DNA of 37,879 bases from an uncultured Atopobium sp. (lineage in GTDB: Bacteria > Actinomycetota > Coriobacteriia > Coriobacteriales > Atopobiaceae). A program made the translations under genes and the position numbers. A model generated the notes under the pieces. The model had not been told where the DNA came from. It saw only the letters and a list, made by a program, of their open reading frames with translations, and did not search any database. Of this stretch, positions 8,068 to 16,135 are shown in pieces. Positions within the stretch are counted from its first letter, which is position 1; the number at the start of each line of letters is the position of its first letter. The stretch lies in the NCBI GenBank assembly GCA_947252455.1, contig CAMXVQ010000007.1, forward strand, positions 1 to 37,879, written 5' to 3'.

Positions 8068-8730
8068 TTACTTTTTAGAAAACTTTGCATAAGACGGGCA
8101 AAGCGCGCGGGCAATACACGTGTCACAGCATGGATTTTTTGCCTTGCATATTTCGCGTCCAAAATGGATCCATTCTTCATTTACGCTGCTCCACAATGTG
8201 GGAGGGAGCAACTTAAGCAAATCCTGCTCGGCTTCAAGCGGCGTTTTTGCACGTGTAAACTGTAAGCGCGTTGAAATTCTAAATACATGGGTGTCGACAG
8301 CAATGCCTTGAGTTTTGTTGAATGCTTTGTTCAGTACAATGTTGGCGGTTTTTCTTCCTACCCCAGGTAGGCGCATAAGTTCTTCCATGGTTTGAGGTAC
8401 TTCTCCTGCAAAATCGCTCATAATCATTTGCGAGGCTTCAACACAATGTTTTGCTTTAGCGCGCCAAAACCCAATGGTGCGGATAACTTCTCCTATGTCC
8501 TCGGGCTTTGCTTGCGCCATGTGCTTAGCAGTTGGCCAGCGTGCAAACAGTTGAGGGGTTACTTTATTAACAGCCGCGTCGGTTGTTTGAGCCGAAAGCA
8601 TAACGCAGATGGTAAGGGTAAAGGGGTCGTGATAGGTAAGAGCCGACTTTGCTCCTTGATACCGTGCGTGAAGAATTTCGTAGAACGCGCACGCACGCTT
8701 TTGTTTACTGCGTTGTGACTCTTGTGCCAT
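8068..8730 (-). CDS. nth: Endonuclease III (DNA glycosylase/AP lyase)
   Basis: A 220-aa base-excision repair enzyme acting on oxidised pyrimidines and abasic sites. The helix-hairpin-helix LPGVGRKTANIVL contains the catalytic Lys, and VDTHVFRIS contains the catalytic Asp. A C-terminal [4Fe-4S] motif with the C-x6-C-x2-C-x5-C pattern is intact (CKAKNPC, CDTC, IARALC). ATG 8730 is preferred over the GTG directly before it because AGGAGG (8740-8735) is then 4 bases away rather than 1. It heads the minus-strand set and is divergent from glgB, with a 383-bp shared intergenic region. No terminator is evident between it and the MgtE-like gene, although the 165-bp gap may hold a separate promoter. 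Confidence 0.95.
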   Translation of the reverse strand: MAQESQRSKQKRACAFYEILHARYQGAKSALTYHDPFTLTICVMLSAQTTDAAVNKVTPQLFARWPTAKHMAQAKPEDIGEVIRTIGFWRAKAKHCVEASQMIMSDFAGEVPQTMEELMRLPGVGRKTANIVLNKAFNKTQGIAVDTHVFRISTRLQFTRAKTPLEAEQDLLKLLPPTLWSSVNEEWIHFGREICKAKNPCCDTCIARALCPSYAKFSKK

Positions 8731-9113
8731 CACCCCTCCTCATCTGGTATTCAAGTGTGTTGCATTGGCTTGTCTATATAGTAATCAAACGAATGGATGT
8801 CACGAATAGTTGGACATCGTGTACAGTTCATTATAACGTGCACCAGCCTTTCCTATAAATAGGTACCCAAACCGTTCACAGAAGTGTTTTTTACTTATAG
8901 CAAAGTTGTTGATTTTGTCGAGGCTTTTATAGAGATGTTGCCGTAAAATAGAAAATATGTTGTTTCAATGTAGCTTTTTGGTGTGCGTGTGGACATACAG
9001 CCACTACATTTTGTGGGTATTGGTTTGAATGCATAAAGCGCAGGTATACACAAAGCTTGAACGTAAAAGAGATATCAGTTTTCCGCTGACGGCTTGTATT
9101 GAGGGGGACATGT
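8731..9113. promoter_or_regulatory. 383-bp divergent intergenic region between nth and glgB
   Basis: No coding sequence or RNA gene is recognised. It holds the nth ribosome-binding site AGGAGG (8735-8740) at its left edge and the glgB ribosome-binding site GAGGGGG (9101-9107) at its right edge. It must hold promoters in both directions. AT-rich -10-like hexamers occur (for example TATACA near 9042), but none has a convincing -35 at 16-18 bases, so I do not assign them. Confidence 0.4.
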
Positions 9114-11300
9114 ATGAAGAGCTTTACCCTTAATGATGTGCAATTAACAAATGACGACCGTTATCTTTTTGCTCAGGGTAATTGGTATAGAAGCCACGAA
9201 AAATTGGGAGCTCATCCTATTGTTTGTAATGGATGTAGCGGTTTCTATTTTGCTGTTTGGGCTCCAGGTGTTAAAAGCGTGCGCGTAGATGGTGATTTTA
9301 ACGGCTGGGGTGAAACTCAAAATTATCTTGAACATAAAGGCTCTGGCATTTGGGAAGGTTTTGTCGGCGGAGCACAGGCTGGTGAGCTGTATAAATACCT
9401 CATTGAAACACAAGATGGTACTACGTTTTATAAAGCAGATCCTTACGCTTTTAGTGCTGAATGTCCTCCAGGTACGGCTTCGCGCTTGCAAGATGTTTCA
9501 CAATATGAGTGGTCAGATGCTGCATATACCAAACATCGCAATAGCCACAATTTTCTTCATGAGCCTCTTAATATTTTTGAATGCCATTTAGGCAGTTGGA
9601 AGCGTCAACCATCTGATGAAGTTATTAAAGAGCATGCAAATGACGTTTCGTCTGTATCTGATGATGAGGATACTTCAAATGACGAATGGCAATGTCAAGG
9701 GCGGTTTTTAAGTTATGACGAGCTGTCTGAACGTCTGGTTGCTTATGTTAAAAAAATGGGATATTCCCACATCGAAATTATGCCCATTATGGAGCATCCT
9801 TTTGACGGATCATGGGGTTATCAAGTTACAGGCTATTTTGCACCAACTGCGCGCTACGGTACGCCCGATCAGTTTAAGCATTTTATTGACGCATGTCATC
9901 AGGCAAATATTGGCGTTATTCTCGACTGGGTTCCCGGTGGTTTTTGTAAAGACGAGCACGGTCTAAGTCGTTTTAACGGCGATAAACTGTTTGAGAAAAA
10001 AGAACATCCTAATTGGGGCACGTACAAATTTGATGTTGGCCGTGGCGAGGTAAGAAGTTTTCTTATATCTAACCTTCTGTATTGGGTGGGAGAGTTTCAT
10101 GTAGACGGCATTCGTATGGATGGCGTTACCAGCATTTTGTACCTCAACTTTGGTATAGATGACCCCGCTCAAAAGCAATTCAACGAAAAAGGTACCGAAG
10201 AAGATCTTACCGCTATAAAATTTGTTCAGCAGTGTAACGAAGCAGTGGAAAAGTATTATCCACATACCATGATGATTGCCGAGGAATCTACCGCATGGCC
10301 GCTGGTAACATATCCGCCTAAAGATGGAGGTTTAGGTTTTCACCTTAAATGGGATATGGGCTGGATGAATGATACTCTGCACTACATTCAAGCCGATTTT
10401 CCTTATCGTCCAGGCGCGCATCATTTGCTCACGTTTTCTACTATGTACCAATTTAACGAAAACTTTATTTTGCCTCTGTCGCACGATGAAGTGGTGCATG
10501 GAAAATGCTCTTTGATTCGTAGACAGCCTGGCGATTACTGGCGTCAGTTTGCTGGTATGCGCGCGCTTGCGCTTTATCAAATGGCTCATGCGGGCGCAAA
10601 GCTTAATTTTATGGGCAACGAGATTGCACAGTTTATTGAATGGCGTTATTACGAGGGAATTCAGTATTTCCTTACCCACAAATTTGAAGCGCACAAAAAA
10701 CATCAGCACTTTGTACAAGAGCTTAATGCTTTCTACAATAACAACCCTGCAATGTGGGAGTTTTCGTTTGAGTCGCGCGGATTTGAGTGGATCGATGCGG
10801 ATAATTCTGGTCAGTCGATTATTGCGTTTATTCGCCACGGTGAACACAAGACCGACGATTTAGTTGTTGTGATCAATTTTGAAGTTAATCCACACGATAA
10901 CTTTAGGCTTGGTATGCCTATGGCAGGGTATTGGAAAGAGGTTTTCAATACCGATGATCCTGCATTTGGCGGTTCGGGAACTTCTAACGGTTTTCATGCG
11001 CTTGCTACCGAGGAGGAGCCTCAACACGGGCGCGATAATTCTTTGGTGATTACCGTGCCTCCTTTGGGTGGTGTTATCTTCAAATATGTGCGCGCGTTGC
11101 CCGCAAAAAAGAAAGCCGCAAGCAAGGCTACAGAAAAAGCTGCAAGCAAGACAAAAGGTAAAACAACAGGTAAAGATGCAGGTAAAAGCAGTGGTAAGCC
11201 AGCTTCAGGAAAAGCGTTGCAGAGCAGCACACACGCCAAGACGGCTAAAAAGCAGCCTGCACATAACACAGTTACCAAGAAGGTTAAAAAACGTAAATAG
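9114..11300 (+). CDS. glgB: 1,4-alpha-glucan branching enzyme with a lysine-rich H1-like tail
   Basis: A 728-aa GH13 enzyme that introduces alpha-1,6 branches into glycogen. Start ATG 9114 follows GAGGGGG; an in-frame TTG at 9099 lies before that site. Residues ~30-130 are a CBM48 module (FAVWAPGVKSVRVDGDFNGW). The GH13 barrel shows the nucleophile Asp336 (GIRMDGV), the acid/base in IAEESTAWP (~389-390), and Asp458 in LSHDEVVHGK. In region I the usual DWVPxHF reads DWVPGGF, so the conserved His is Gly276. After the C-terminal beta domain (GGVIFKYV), residues 664-728 form a tail with 20 lysines in 65 residues, rich in Ala, Ser, Thr and Gly, without aromatics. It resembles histone-H1/HupB-type tails and is not part of known GlgB. 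First gene of the glycogen cluster. Branching identity is secure; activity given the missing His is less so. Confidence 0.9.
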   Translation: MKSFTLNDVQLTNDDRYLFAQGNWYRSHEKLGAHPIVCNGCSGFYFAVWAPGVKSVRVDGDFNGWGETQNYLEHKGSGIWEGFVGGAQAGELYKYLIETQDGTTFYKADPYAFSAECPPGTASRLQDVSQYEWSDAAYTKHRNSHNFLHEPLNIFECHLGSWKRQPSDEVIKEHANDVSSVSDDEDTSNDEWQCQGRFLSYDELSERLVAYVKKMGYSHIEIMPIMEHPFDGSWGYQVTGYFAPTARYGTPDQFKHFIDACHQANIGVILDWVPGGFCKDEHGLSRFNGDKLFEKKEHPNWGTYKFDVGRGEVRSFLISNLLYWVGEFHVDGIRMDGVTSILYLNFGIDDPAQKQFNEKGTEEDLTAIKFVQQCNEAVEKYYPHTMMIAEESTAWPLVTYPPKDGGLGFHLKWDMGWMNDTLHYIQADFPYRPGAHHLLTFSTMYQFNENFILPLSHDEVVHGKCSLIRRQPGDYWRQFAGMRALALYQMAHAGAKLNFMGNEIAQFIEWRYYEGIQYFLTHKFEAHKKHQHFVQELNAFYNNNPAMWEFSFESRGFEWIDADNSGQSIIAFIRHGEHKTDDLVVVINFEVNPHDNFRLGMPMAGYWKEVFNTDDPAFGGSGTSNGFHALATEEEPQHGRDNSLVITVPPLGGVIFKYVRALPAKKKAASKATEKAASKTKGKTTGKDAGKSSGKPASGKALQSSTHAKTAKKQPAHNTVTKKVKKRK

Positions 11301-11305
11301 CTTTA

Positions 11306-11334
11306 TGCCTACGCACATGTCGGATGTGTAGGCA
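11306..11334 (+). other. Intercistronic hairpin between glgB and glgP
   Basis: TGCCTACGCACAT (11306-11318) pairs with ATGTGTAGGCA (11324-11334) over 11 base pairs with a 2-base bulge and a 5-base loop. No T run follows, so it is unlikely to terminate. It ends 19 bases before the glgP start codon and could act as an mRNA-stability or processing element. Confidence 0.6.
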
Positions 11335-11353
11335 ACTATGGGAAAGGGACTAC

Positions 11354-13771
11354 ATGGCATCTTTATTCAACGATACACAAGACTTTATTCAGCAGTATAG
11401 ACAGGGGTGTGAGTCGTATTACGCTCGTTCATTTGAGGATCTTACAGATACCCAGCGGCTCTATGTTTTGTCGGCGCTTATCGCAAAGAAGGCAAAGGCG
11501 TTGCAAGCAGATCAAGACCCTCAACAGAAAGAGGTATTTTACTTTTCTCTTGAGTTTTTGACCGGCCCACTTTTAGACAATTATCTGTTGAATTTTGGTA
11601 TTCGTGATCTTGTTGAAGATGGATGCAAAGAACTTGGTGTTAATTTAGACGACCTTATTAAGCTTGAAGTTGATCCAGGTTTAGGAAATGGTGGCTTAGG
11701 TCGTTTAGCTGCATGTTTTATGGACTCGTGCGCAGCACTTGGCATCGCAGGCAACGGCTGTGGTATGCGTTATCATTATGGACTGTTTCGTCAAGCTATT
11801 AAAGACGGCCGTCAAGTAGAGCTGATGGATAATTGGCTTGAACACGGTTTTCCTTGGGAAACACGCTGTATTGCCGAGTCGGTTATTGTTCAGTTTGGCG
11901 GACAGGTTGTTCGCCACGAAGAAAACGGTCGTTTTTGGTTTACGCAAGAAGGCGGCGATTTGGTTCGCGCCGTGCCATATGATGTACCGTTAGTTGGTTT
12001 TGGTGGCAAAACAGTAAACAATTTGCGCCTATGGAGCGCGGAGCCCGCAGAGGAAAACTTTAATCTTGCTGCATTTAACGAGGGTAATTACGCTGAGGCA
12101 ATGCGTTTTCGTTCGGATGTTGAAGCTATTTCGCAGATTTTATATCCCAATGATTCGGGTGAACACGGCAGACTTTTGCGTCTTAAACAGGAGTATCTCT
12201 TTGTTTGTGCAGGTCTTCACTCAATTCTTAGAGGTTTTGAGAAAAAGCACGGGTGTGATTGGGATAAGCTGAGCGATTTTGTTGCCATTCATACGAACGA
12301 CACGCATCCAGCTCTTTGTGGCCCTGAGCTTATGCGCATTTTAGTCGACGAAAAGAACGTCGAGTTTGATCGAGCGTTTGAGATTGTGTGTAATACGCTT
12401 TCATACACCAATCATACGGTTATGCCCGAGGCTCTTGAATGCTGGCCGATTGCACTTTTCCGCAGCCTTTTGCCTCGTACGTATATGTTTATTGAGGAAA
12501 TCGACCGAAGATTCCACAATACATTTCCGCGTGATAAGCAAAATTGGCACGATTTACTGTCTCAAACAGCCATGCTGTGGGACGGTTGTGTTCGCATGGC
12601 AAATGTTTCGGTTATTTTTTCGCATTCTGTTAATGGCGTAAGCGAGCTTCACACTCAAATTCTTAAAGACACAACGCTCCACGGTTTTTATGAGCTTTAT
12701 CCAGACAGGTTTAACAATAAGACCAACGGCATTTCTCATCGTCGTTTCTTGGGTAATGCAAACCCTGCTTACAGCGCGCTCATCACCAAAACCATTGGCG
12801 ACGGCTGGCTAAGCAATGCATCCGAGCTGGCAAAATTAAGTGCTTATGAAAACGATCCTAGTTTCCTTGAAGACTTTGAAGCGGCAAAGCTTAACGATAA
12901 ACAACGTTTGGCGCGCTACATCAACGAGCAAACAGGCGTTTCGCTTGATCCGCATATGATTTTTGACGTGCAAGTTAAGCGTTTTCACGCCTACAAACGC
13001 CAGCTTTTGAATGTTCTTAAAATCATGGATGTATATAATCGCCTGCTTGACGGCAAGGGATTTACTATGCACCCCACGGCATTTATTTTTTCGGGTAAAG
13101 CTGCACAAAGTTATGTATTTGCAAAAGAAGTTATTCGTCTTATCAATTCGGTTGCCGATGTTATTAACAATGACGAGCGCGTAAATCAGATTATAAAAGT
13201 TGCTTTTGTGCCTAATTTTTCGGTTTCAAATGCGCAGCTTATTTACCCTGCAGCCGAAATCTCCGAACAAATTTCTTGGGCAGGTTCTGAGGCGTCGGGT
13301 ACGTCTAACATGAAACTTATGATGAACGGCGCATGGACGCTGGGCACTTATGATGGCGCAAATATCGAAATTGCAAAGCGTGTTGGCGATTCAAATATCA
13401 AAATCTTTGGACTTCGTGAACAAGATGTTCTTAATCTGCGTCAGCCTGGTGCATATTGGGCGTGGGATATGTACAACAACGATCGCATTCGTTTGGGAAG
13501 AATTATTGATCAGCTTACTGATGGAACTCTTAATCGTTTATCGGGTGGTTTTGAAAGCATTCGCGATGAACTGTTAACTAATAACGATCATGACCTCGTG
13601 TTGGCTGATTTCTATGCGTATGTACAGGCATGGGAAGAGCTTACTCGTAGTTATACTAATCGTCACGTTTGGAATCATGGCGCTGTTCATAACAGTGCTT
13701 GTTCGGGTTACTTTACCTCTGATAGGACAATTCGTGAGTACGCGAATGATATATGGCATATAAGCTGCTAA
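11354..13771 (+). CDS. glgP: Glycogen/alpha-glucan phosphorylase
   Basis: An 805-aa GT35 enzyme that releases glucose-1-phosphate from glycogen ends. Family motifs are present in order: VDPGLGNGGLGRLAACF, HTNDTHPAL, YTNHTVMPEALE, KRFHAYKRQLLN, and the pyridoxal-phosphate site EASGTSNMKLMMNG with Lys654. The length is normal for the bacterial family. ATG 11354 has GGAAAGGGA just upstream; an in-frame start 30 bases earlier falls within the intercistronic hairpin. It lies between glgB and glgC, 53 bases after glgB and 45 before glgC, so synthesis and degradation genes share one transcript. Confidence 0.95.
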   Translation: MASLFNDTQDFIQQYRQGCESYYARSFEDLTDTQRLYVLSALIAKKAKALQADQDPQQKEVFYFSLEFLTGPLLDNYLLNFGIRDLVEDGCKELGVNLDDLIKLEVDPGLGNGGLGRLAACFMDSCAALGIAGNGCGMRYHYGLFRQAIKDGRQVELMDNWLEHGFPWETRCIAESVIVQFGGQVVRHEENGRFWFTQEGGDLVRAVPYDVPLVGFGGKTVNNLRLWSAEPAEENFNLAAFNEGNYAEAMRFRSDVEAISQILYPNDSGEHGRLLRLKQEYLFVCAGLHSILRGFEKKHGCDWDKLSDFVAIHTNDTHPALCGPELMRILVDEKNVEFDRAFEIVCNTLSYTNHTVMPEALECWPIALFRSLLPRTYMFIEEIDRRFHNTFPRDKQNWHDLLSQTAMLWDGCVRMANVSVIFSHSVNGVSELHTQILKDTTLHGFYELYPDRFNNKTNGISHRRFLGNANPAYSALITKTIGDGWLSNASELAKLSAYENDPSFLEDFEAAKLNDKQRLARYINEQTGVSLDPHMIFDVQVKRFHAYKRQLLNVLKIMDVYNRLLDGKGFTMHPTAFIFSGKAAQSYVFAKEVIRLINSVADVINNDERVNQIIKVAFVPNFSVSNAQLIYPAAEISEQISWAGSEASGTSNMKLMMNGAWTLGTYDGANIEIAKRVGDSNIKIFGLREQDVLNLRQPGAYWAWDMYNNDRIRLGRIIDQLTDGTLNRLSGGFESIRDELLTNNDHDLVLADFYAYVQAWEELTRSYTNRHVWNHGAVHNSACSGYFTSDRTIREYANDIWHISC

Positions 13772-13816
13772 AGCAGAACTTTAAGTTGTCTTTTTGTGGG
13801 TTTGGAAGGAGTTATT

Positions 13817-14971
13817 ATGAGCAAGAAGGAGTGCATTGCAATGCTTCTTGCCGGCGGTCAAGGCAGTCGGCTTGGCGCTCTTACCAAAGAGATAGCTAAA
13901 CCGGCCGTATCGTTTGGCGGTAAGTATCGCATTATCGATTTTGCGCTGTCAAACTGCGCGAATTCTGGAATAGAAACGGTTGGTGTTCTCACACAGTACC
14001 AGCCTTATGTACTTCATTCCTATCTTGGTTCGGGCGCTGCGTGGAATCTTAACGAAAGCGATGGAGGTGTATCCATTCTGCCTCCGTTTGCAACGCAAAC
14101 GGGTGGTGCATGGTATGCCGGTACTGCTGATGCTGTAACACAAAACCTTGGCTTTATCGAACAAAATAACCCTGAGTACGTGCTTATTCTTTCGGGCGAT
14201 CAACTTTATAGCATGGACTATCAAAAAATGCTTGACGCTCACAAACGCCACGGCGCCGATCTTACGATTGCTGTTATGCCAGTTGCATGGGAAGAGGCTT
14301 CTCGTTTTGGAATTATTACGCAAGACGAAAACGAGCGCATCACCAAGTTTACCGAAAAACCCAAAAAGCCCGATTCTAATCTTGCGTCTATGGGAATTTA
14401 TATTTTTAACAAAGACCTGCTGGTAACGTCTTTGCGCGAAGACACTATCAATCAAACGTCTGAGCACGATTTTGGCGGAGACATCATTCCAAAACTTCTT
14501 GAAGATGGCAAGAAGCTCTACACCTACGAATATCGAGGATTTTGGCGTGACGTTGGTACCATTTCTTCGTATCACGAAACAAGTATGGATTTGCTTGGTG
14601 AGCACCCTGCATTTGATTTGTTTAACACAAATAACCCCATGATGAGCAATGCTTCTACGCGCCCACCTGCGTATATTGGACCACAGGGTTCAATTGATGA
14701 TTGCTTGGTTGGCAACGGCTGCAATATTTATGGAAGTGTTCGTCATTCAATTATCTCTACGGATAGCTTTGTGGGCGAACGTGCCATTGTTGAAGATTCC
14801 GTACTATTACCTGGCGCCGTTGTTAAAGCGGGCGCGCACGTAGTTCGCGCAATTTTGGGCGAACATGCCGTGGTTGAGGAAGACGTTGTACTAGGAAGCG
14901 TTGATCAAACACGCGATACAGCGGTTATTGGAAACGACGTTGTAGTTGGAAAGGGTGAAGGTATACGATGA
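13817..14971 (+). CDS. glgC: Glucose-1-phosphate adenylyltransferase catalytic subunit
   Basis: A 384-aa enzyme making ADP-glucose from glucose-1-phosphate and ATP, the committed step of glycogen synthesis. The nucleotidyltransferase motifs are intact: LLAGGQGSRLGALT at the N terminus, KYRIIDFALSNC, GTADAVTQN, LSGDQLYSMDY with the metal-binding Asp, and FTEKP. The C-terminal ~100 residues form a left-handed beta-helix of hexapeptide repeats. ATG 13817 follows GGAAGGAG (13804-13811), which fixes the start over an in-frame codon at 13796. It overlaps glgD by ATGA. Pairing with the non-catalytic GlgD is typical of Firmicutes. Confidence 0.95.
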   Translation: MSKKECIAMLLAGGQGSRLGALTKEIAKPAVSFGGKYRIIDFALSNCANSGIETVGVLTQYQPYVLHSYLGSGAAWNLNESDGGVSILPPFATQTGGAWYAGTADAVTQNLGFIEQNNPEYVLILSGDQLYSMDYQKMLDAHKRHGADLTIAVMPVAWEEASRFGIITQDENERITKFTEKPKKPDSNLASMGIYIFNKDLLVTSLREDTINQTSEHDFGGDIIPKLLEDGKKLYTYEYRGFWRDVGTISSYHETSMDLLGEHPAFDLFNTNNPMMSNASTRPPAYIGPQGSIDDCLVGNGCNIYGSVRHSIISTDSFVGERAIVEDSVLLPGAVVKAGAHVVRAILGEHAVVEEDVVLGSVDQTRDTAVIGNDVVVGKGEGIR

Positions 14972-16059
14972 AAAAGTTTATTGGTATTATAACCGCCAAC
15001 TATTCTACAAAACACCCCAGTATTTTAACTGAAACACGTCCAGTGGCGTCCATGCCGTTTTTGGGAAGATACCGTATTTTGGATTTTGCGCTTTCTAATA
15101 TGGTAAACAGCGGAGCACGCACCATTGGCATGATTATGCCGTATAACTACCGCTCCATTATCGACCATATTGGGTCGGGTCGCGATTGGGATTTGGACAG
15201 AAAAAAGGGTGGTCTGTTTATCCTTCCTGGTTCGGCGTTTGGAACTTCTCGTACCGGCTCTCGCTTTTTGTTGCGCGATATTGAAAACAATAAAGAATTT
15301 TTGCAGCGCGACGCTCATGAGTACGTTATTGTGTCATCGGCAAACTTTGTTATGACCATTGATTATAATGAGATCCTTAACGCTCATATAAAGTCGGGTG
15401 CCGATATTACCGTGGCTGTTAAGCGCGCCTCTCAAAACGATTCCGATATTGTGGGGCTAAGCGTTGAGGATGGCCGCGTGCGCGGAATCACGCATGGTAT
15501 TGTGTTTGGCGACGCTGCATTTCTTGATTGCTTTGTGATTAAAAGAACGCTGCTTCTTGAGCTGCTGGAATGGTATGCTCAAAGCGATTACCTTGATCTG
15601 TTTGAAGCCATGGAGCACGATTTTAATCGCGTTAACGTTCAAACCTTTGAGTTCTGTGGGTATGTGAAAGGTATTTTTAATAAAAAAACGTACTTTCAGT
15701 CAAATATGGACTTGCTGAATCCCACTATTACGCAGGAGTTGTTCCCCGTTGATCGTCCTGTTCGTACCAAAGCACATGATAATGCGCCCGCTAAGTTTGA
15801 ACAGGGTTCGCGTGTAACCAATTCACGCGTATCGGGAAGTTGCCGCATTTATGGAACCGTTGCTAATTCAATTTTAGGACGCGATGTTATTGTTCAGCAT
15901 GGCGCGGTTGTAAACGATTCCATTATCATGCAGTCTTGCGTTATTGAGCAGGGAGCACGCGTTGAACATGCTATTGTGGACAGAAACATTACGGTTCCAG
16001 CTTCAACCGAGCTTCGCGGTACGCCCGACGCTATTTTGATTAAAGAAAAAGGTAACTAG
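14968..16059 (+). CDS. glgD: GlgD, non-catalytic ADP-glucose pyrophosphorylase subunit
   Basis: A 363-aa paralogue of GlgC that modulates it in a GlgC/GlgD complex. The fold is shared (GRYRILDFALSNMVNSG, beta-helix C terminus). The catalytic elements are lost: the GGxGxRL loop is replaced by ITANYSTKHPS, and the metal-binding GD of GlgC is SA in VIVSSANFVMTIDY. It is therefore a regulatory subunit rather than a second enzyme. ATG 14968 overlaps the glgC stop by four bases, indicating coupled translation and equimolar expression. The 76 bases before glgA contain a short 6-bp hairpin (16079-16093) without a T run. Confidence 0.93.
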   Translation: MKKFIGIITANYSTKHPSILTETRPVASMPFLGRYRILDFALSNMVNSGARTIGMIMPYNYRSIIDHIGSGRDWDLDRKKGGLFILPGSAFGTSRTGSRFLLRDIENNKEFLQRDAHEYVIVSSANFVMTIDYNEILNAHIKSGADITVAVKRASQNDSDIVGLSVEDGRVRGITHGIVFGDAAFLDCFVIKRTLLLELLEWYAQSDYLDLFEAMEHDFNRVNVQTFEFCGYVKGIFNKKTYFQSNMDLLNPTITQELFPVDRPVRTKAHDNAPAKFEQGSRVTNSRVSGSCRIYGTVANSILGRDVIVQHGAVVNDSIIMQSCVIEQGARVEHAIVDRNITVPASTELRGTPDAILIKEKGN

Positions 16060-16135
16060 TCTAAAAACGAGCGAAGTTGCTGCTTGCAGCAGCTATCGCA
16101 AAATGTAACGTCGACAACAAAGGTAATGAACTGAT

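Noticed and set aside
13949..14605. 218-codon open frame on the minus strand inside glgC
   Set aside because: It is antisense to a well-conserved gene, has no recognisable motif and no upstream ribosome-binding site context; an overlap shadow.
16079..16093. Terminator between glgD and glgA
   Set aside because: GCTGCT/AGCAGC forms only a 6-bp stem with a 3-base loop, and no T run follows.
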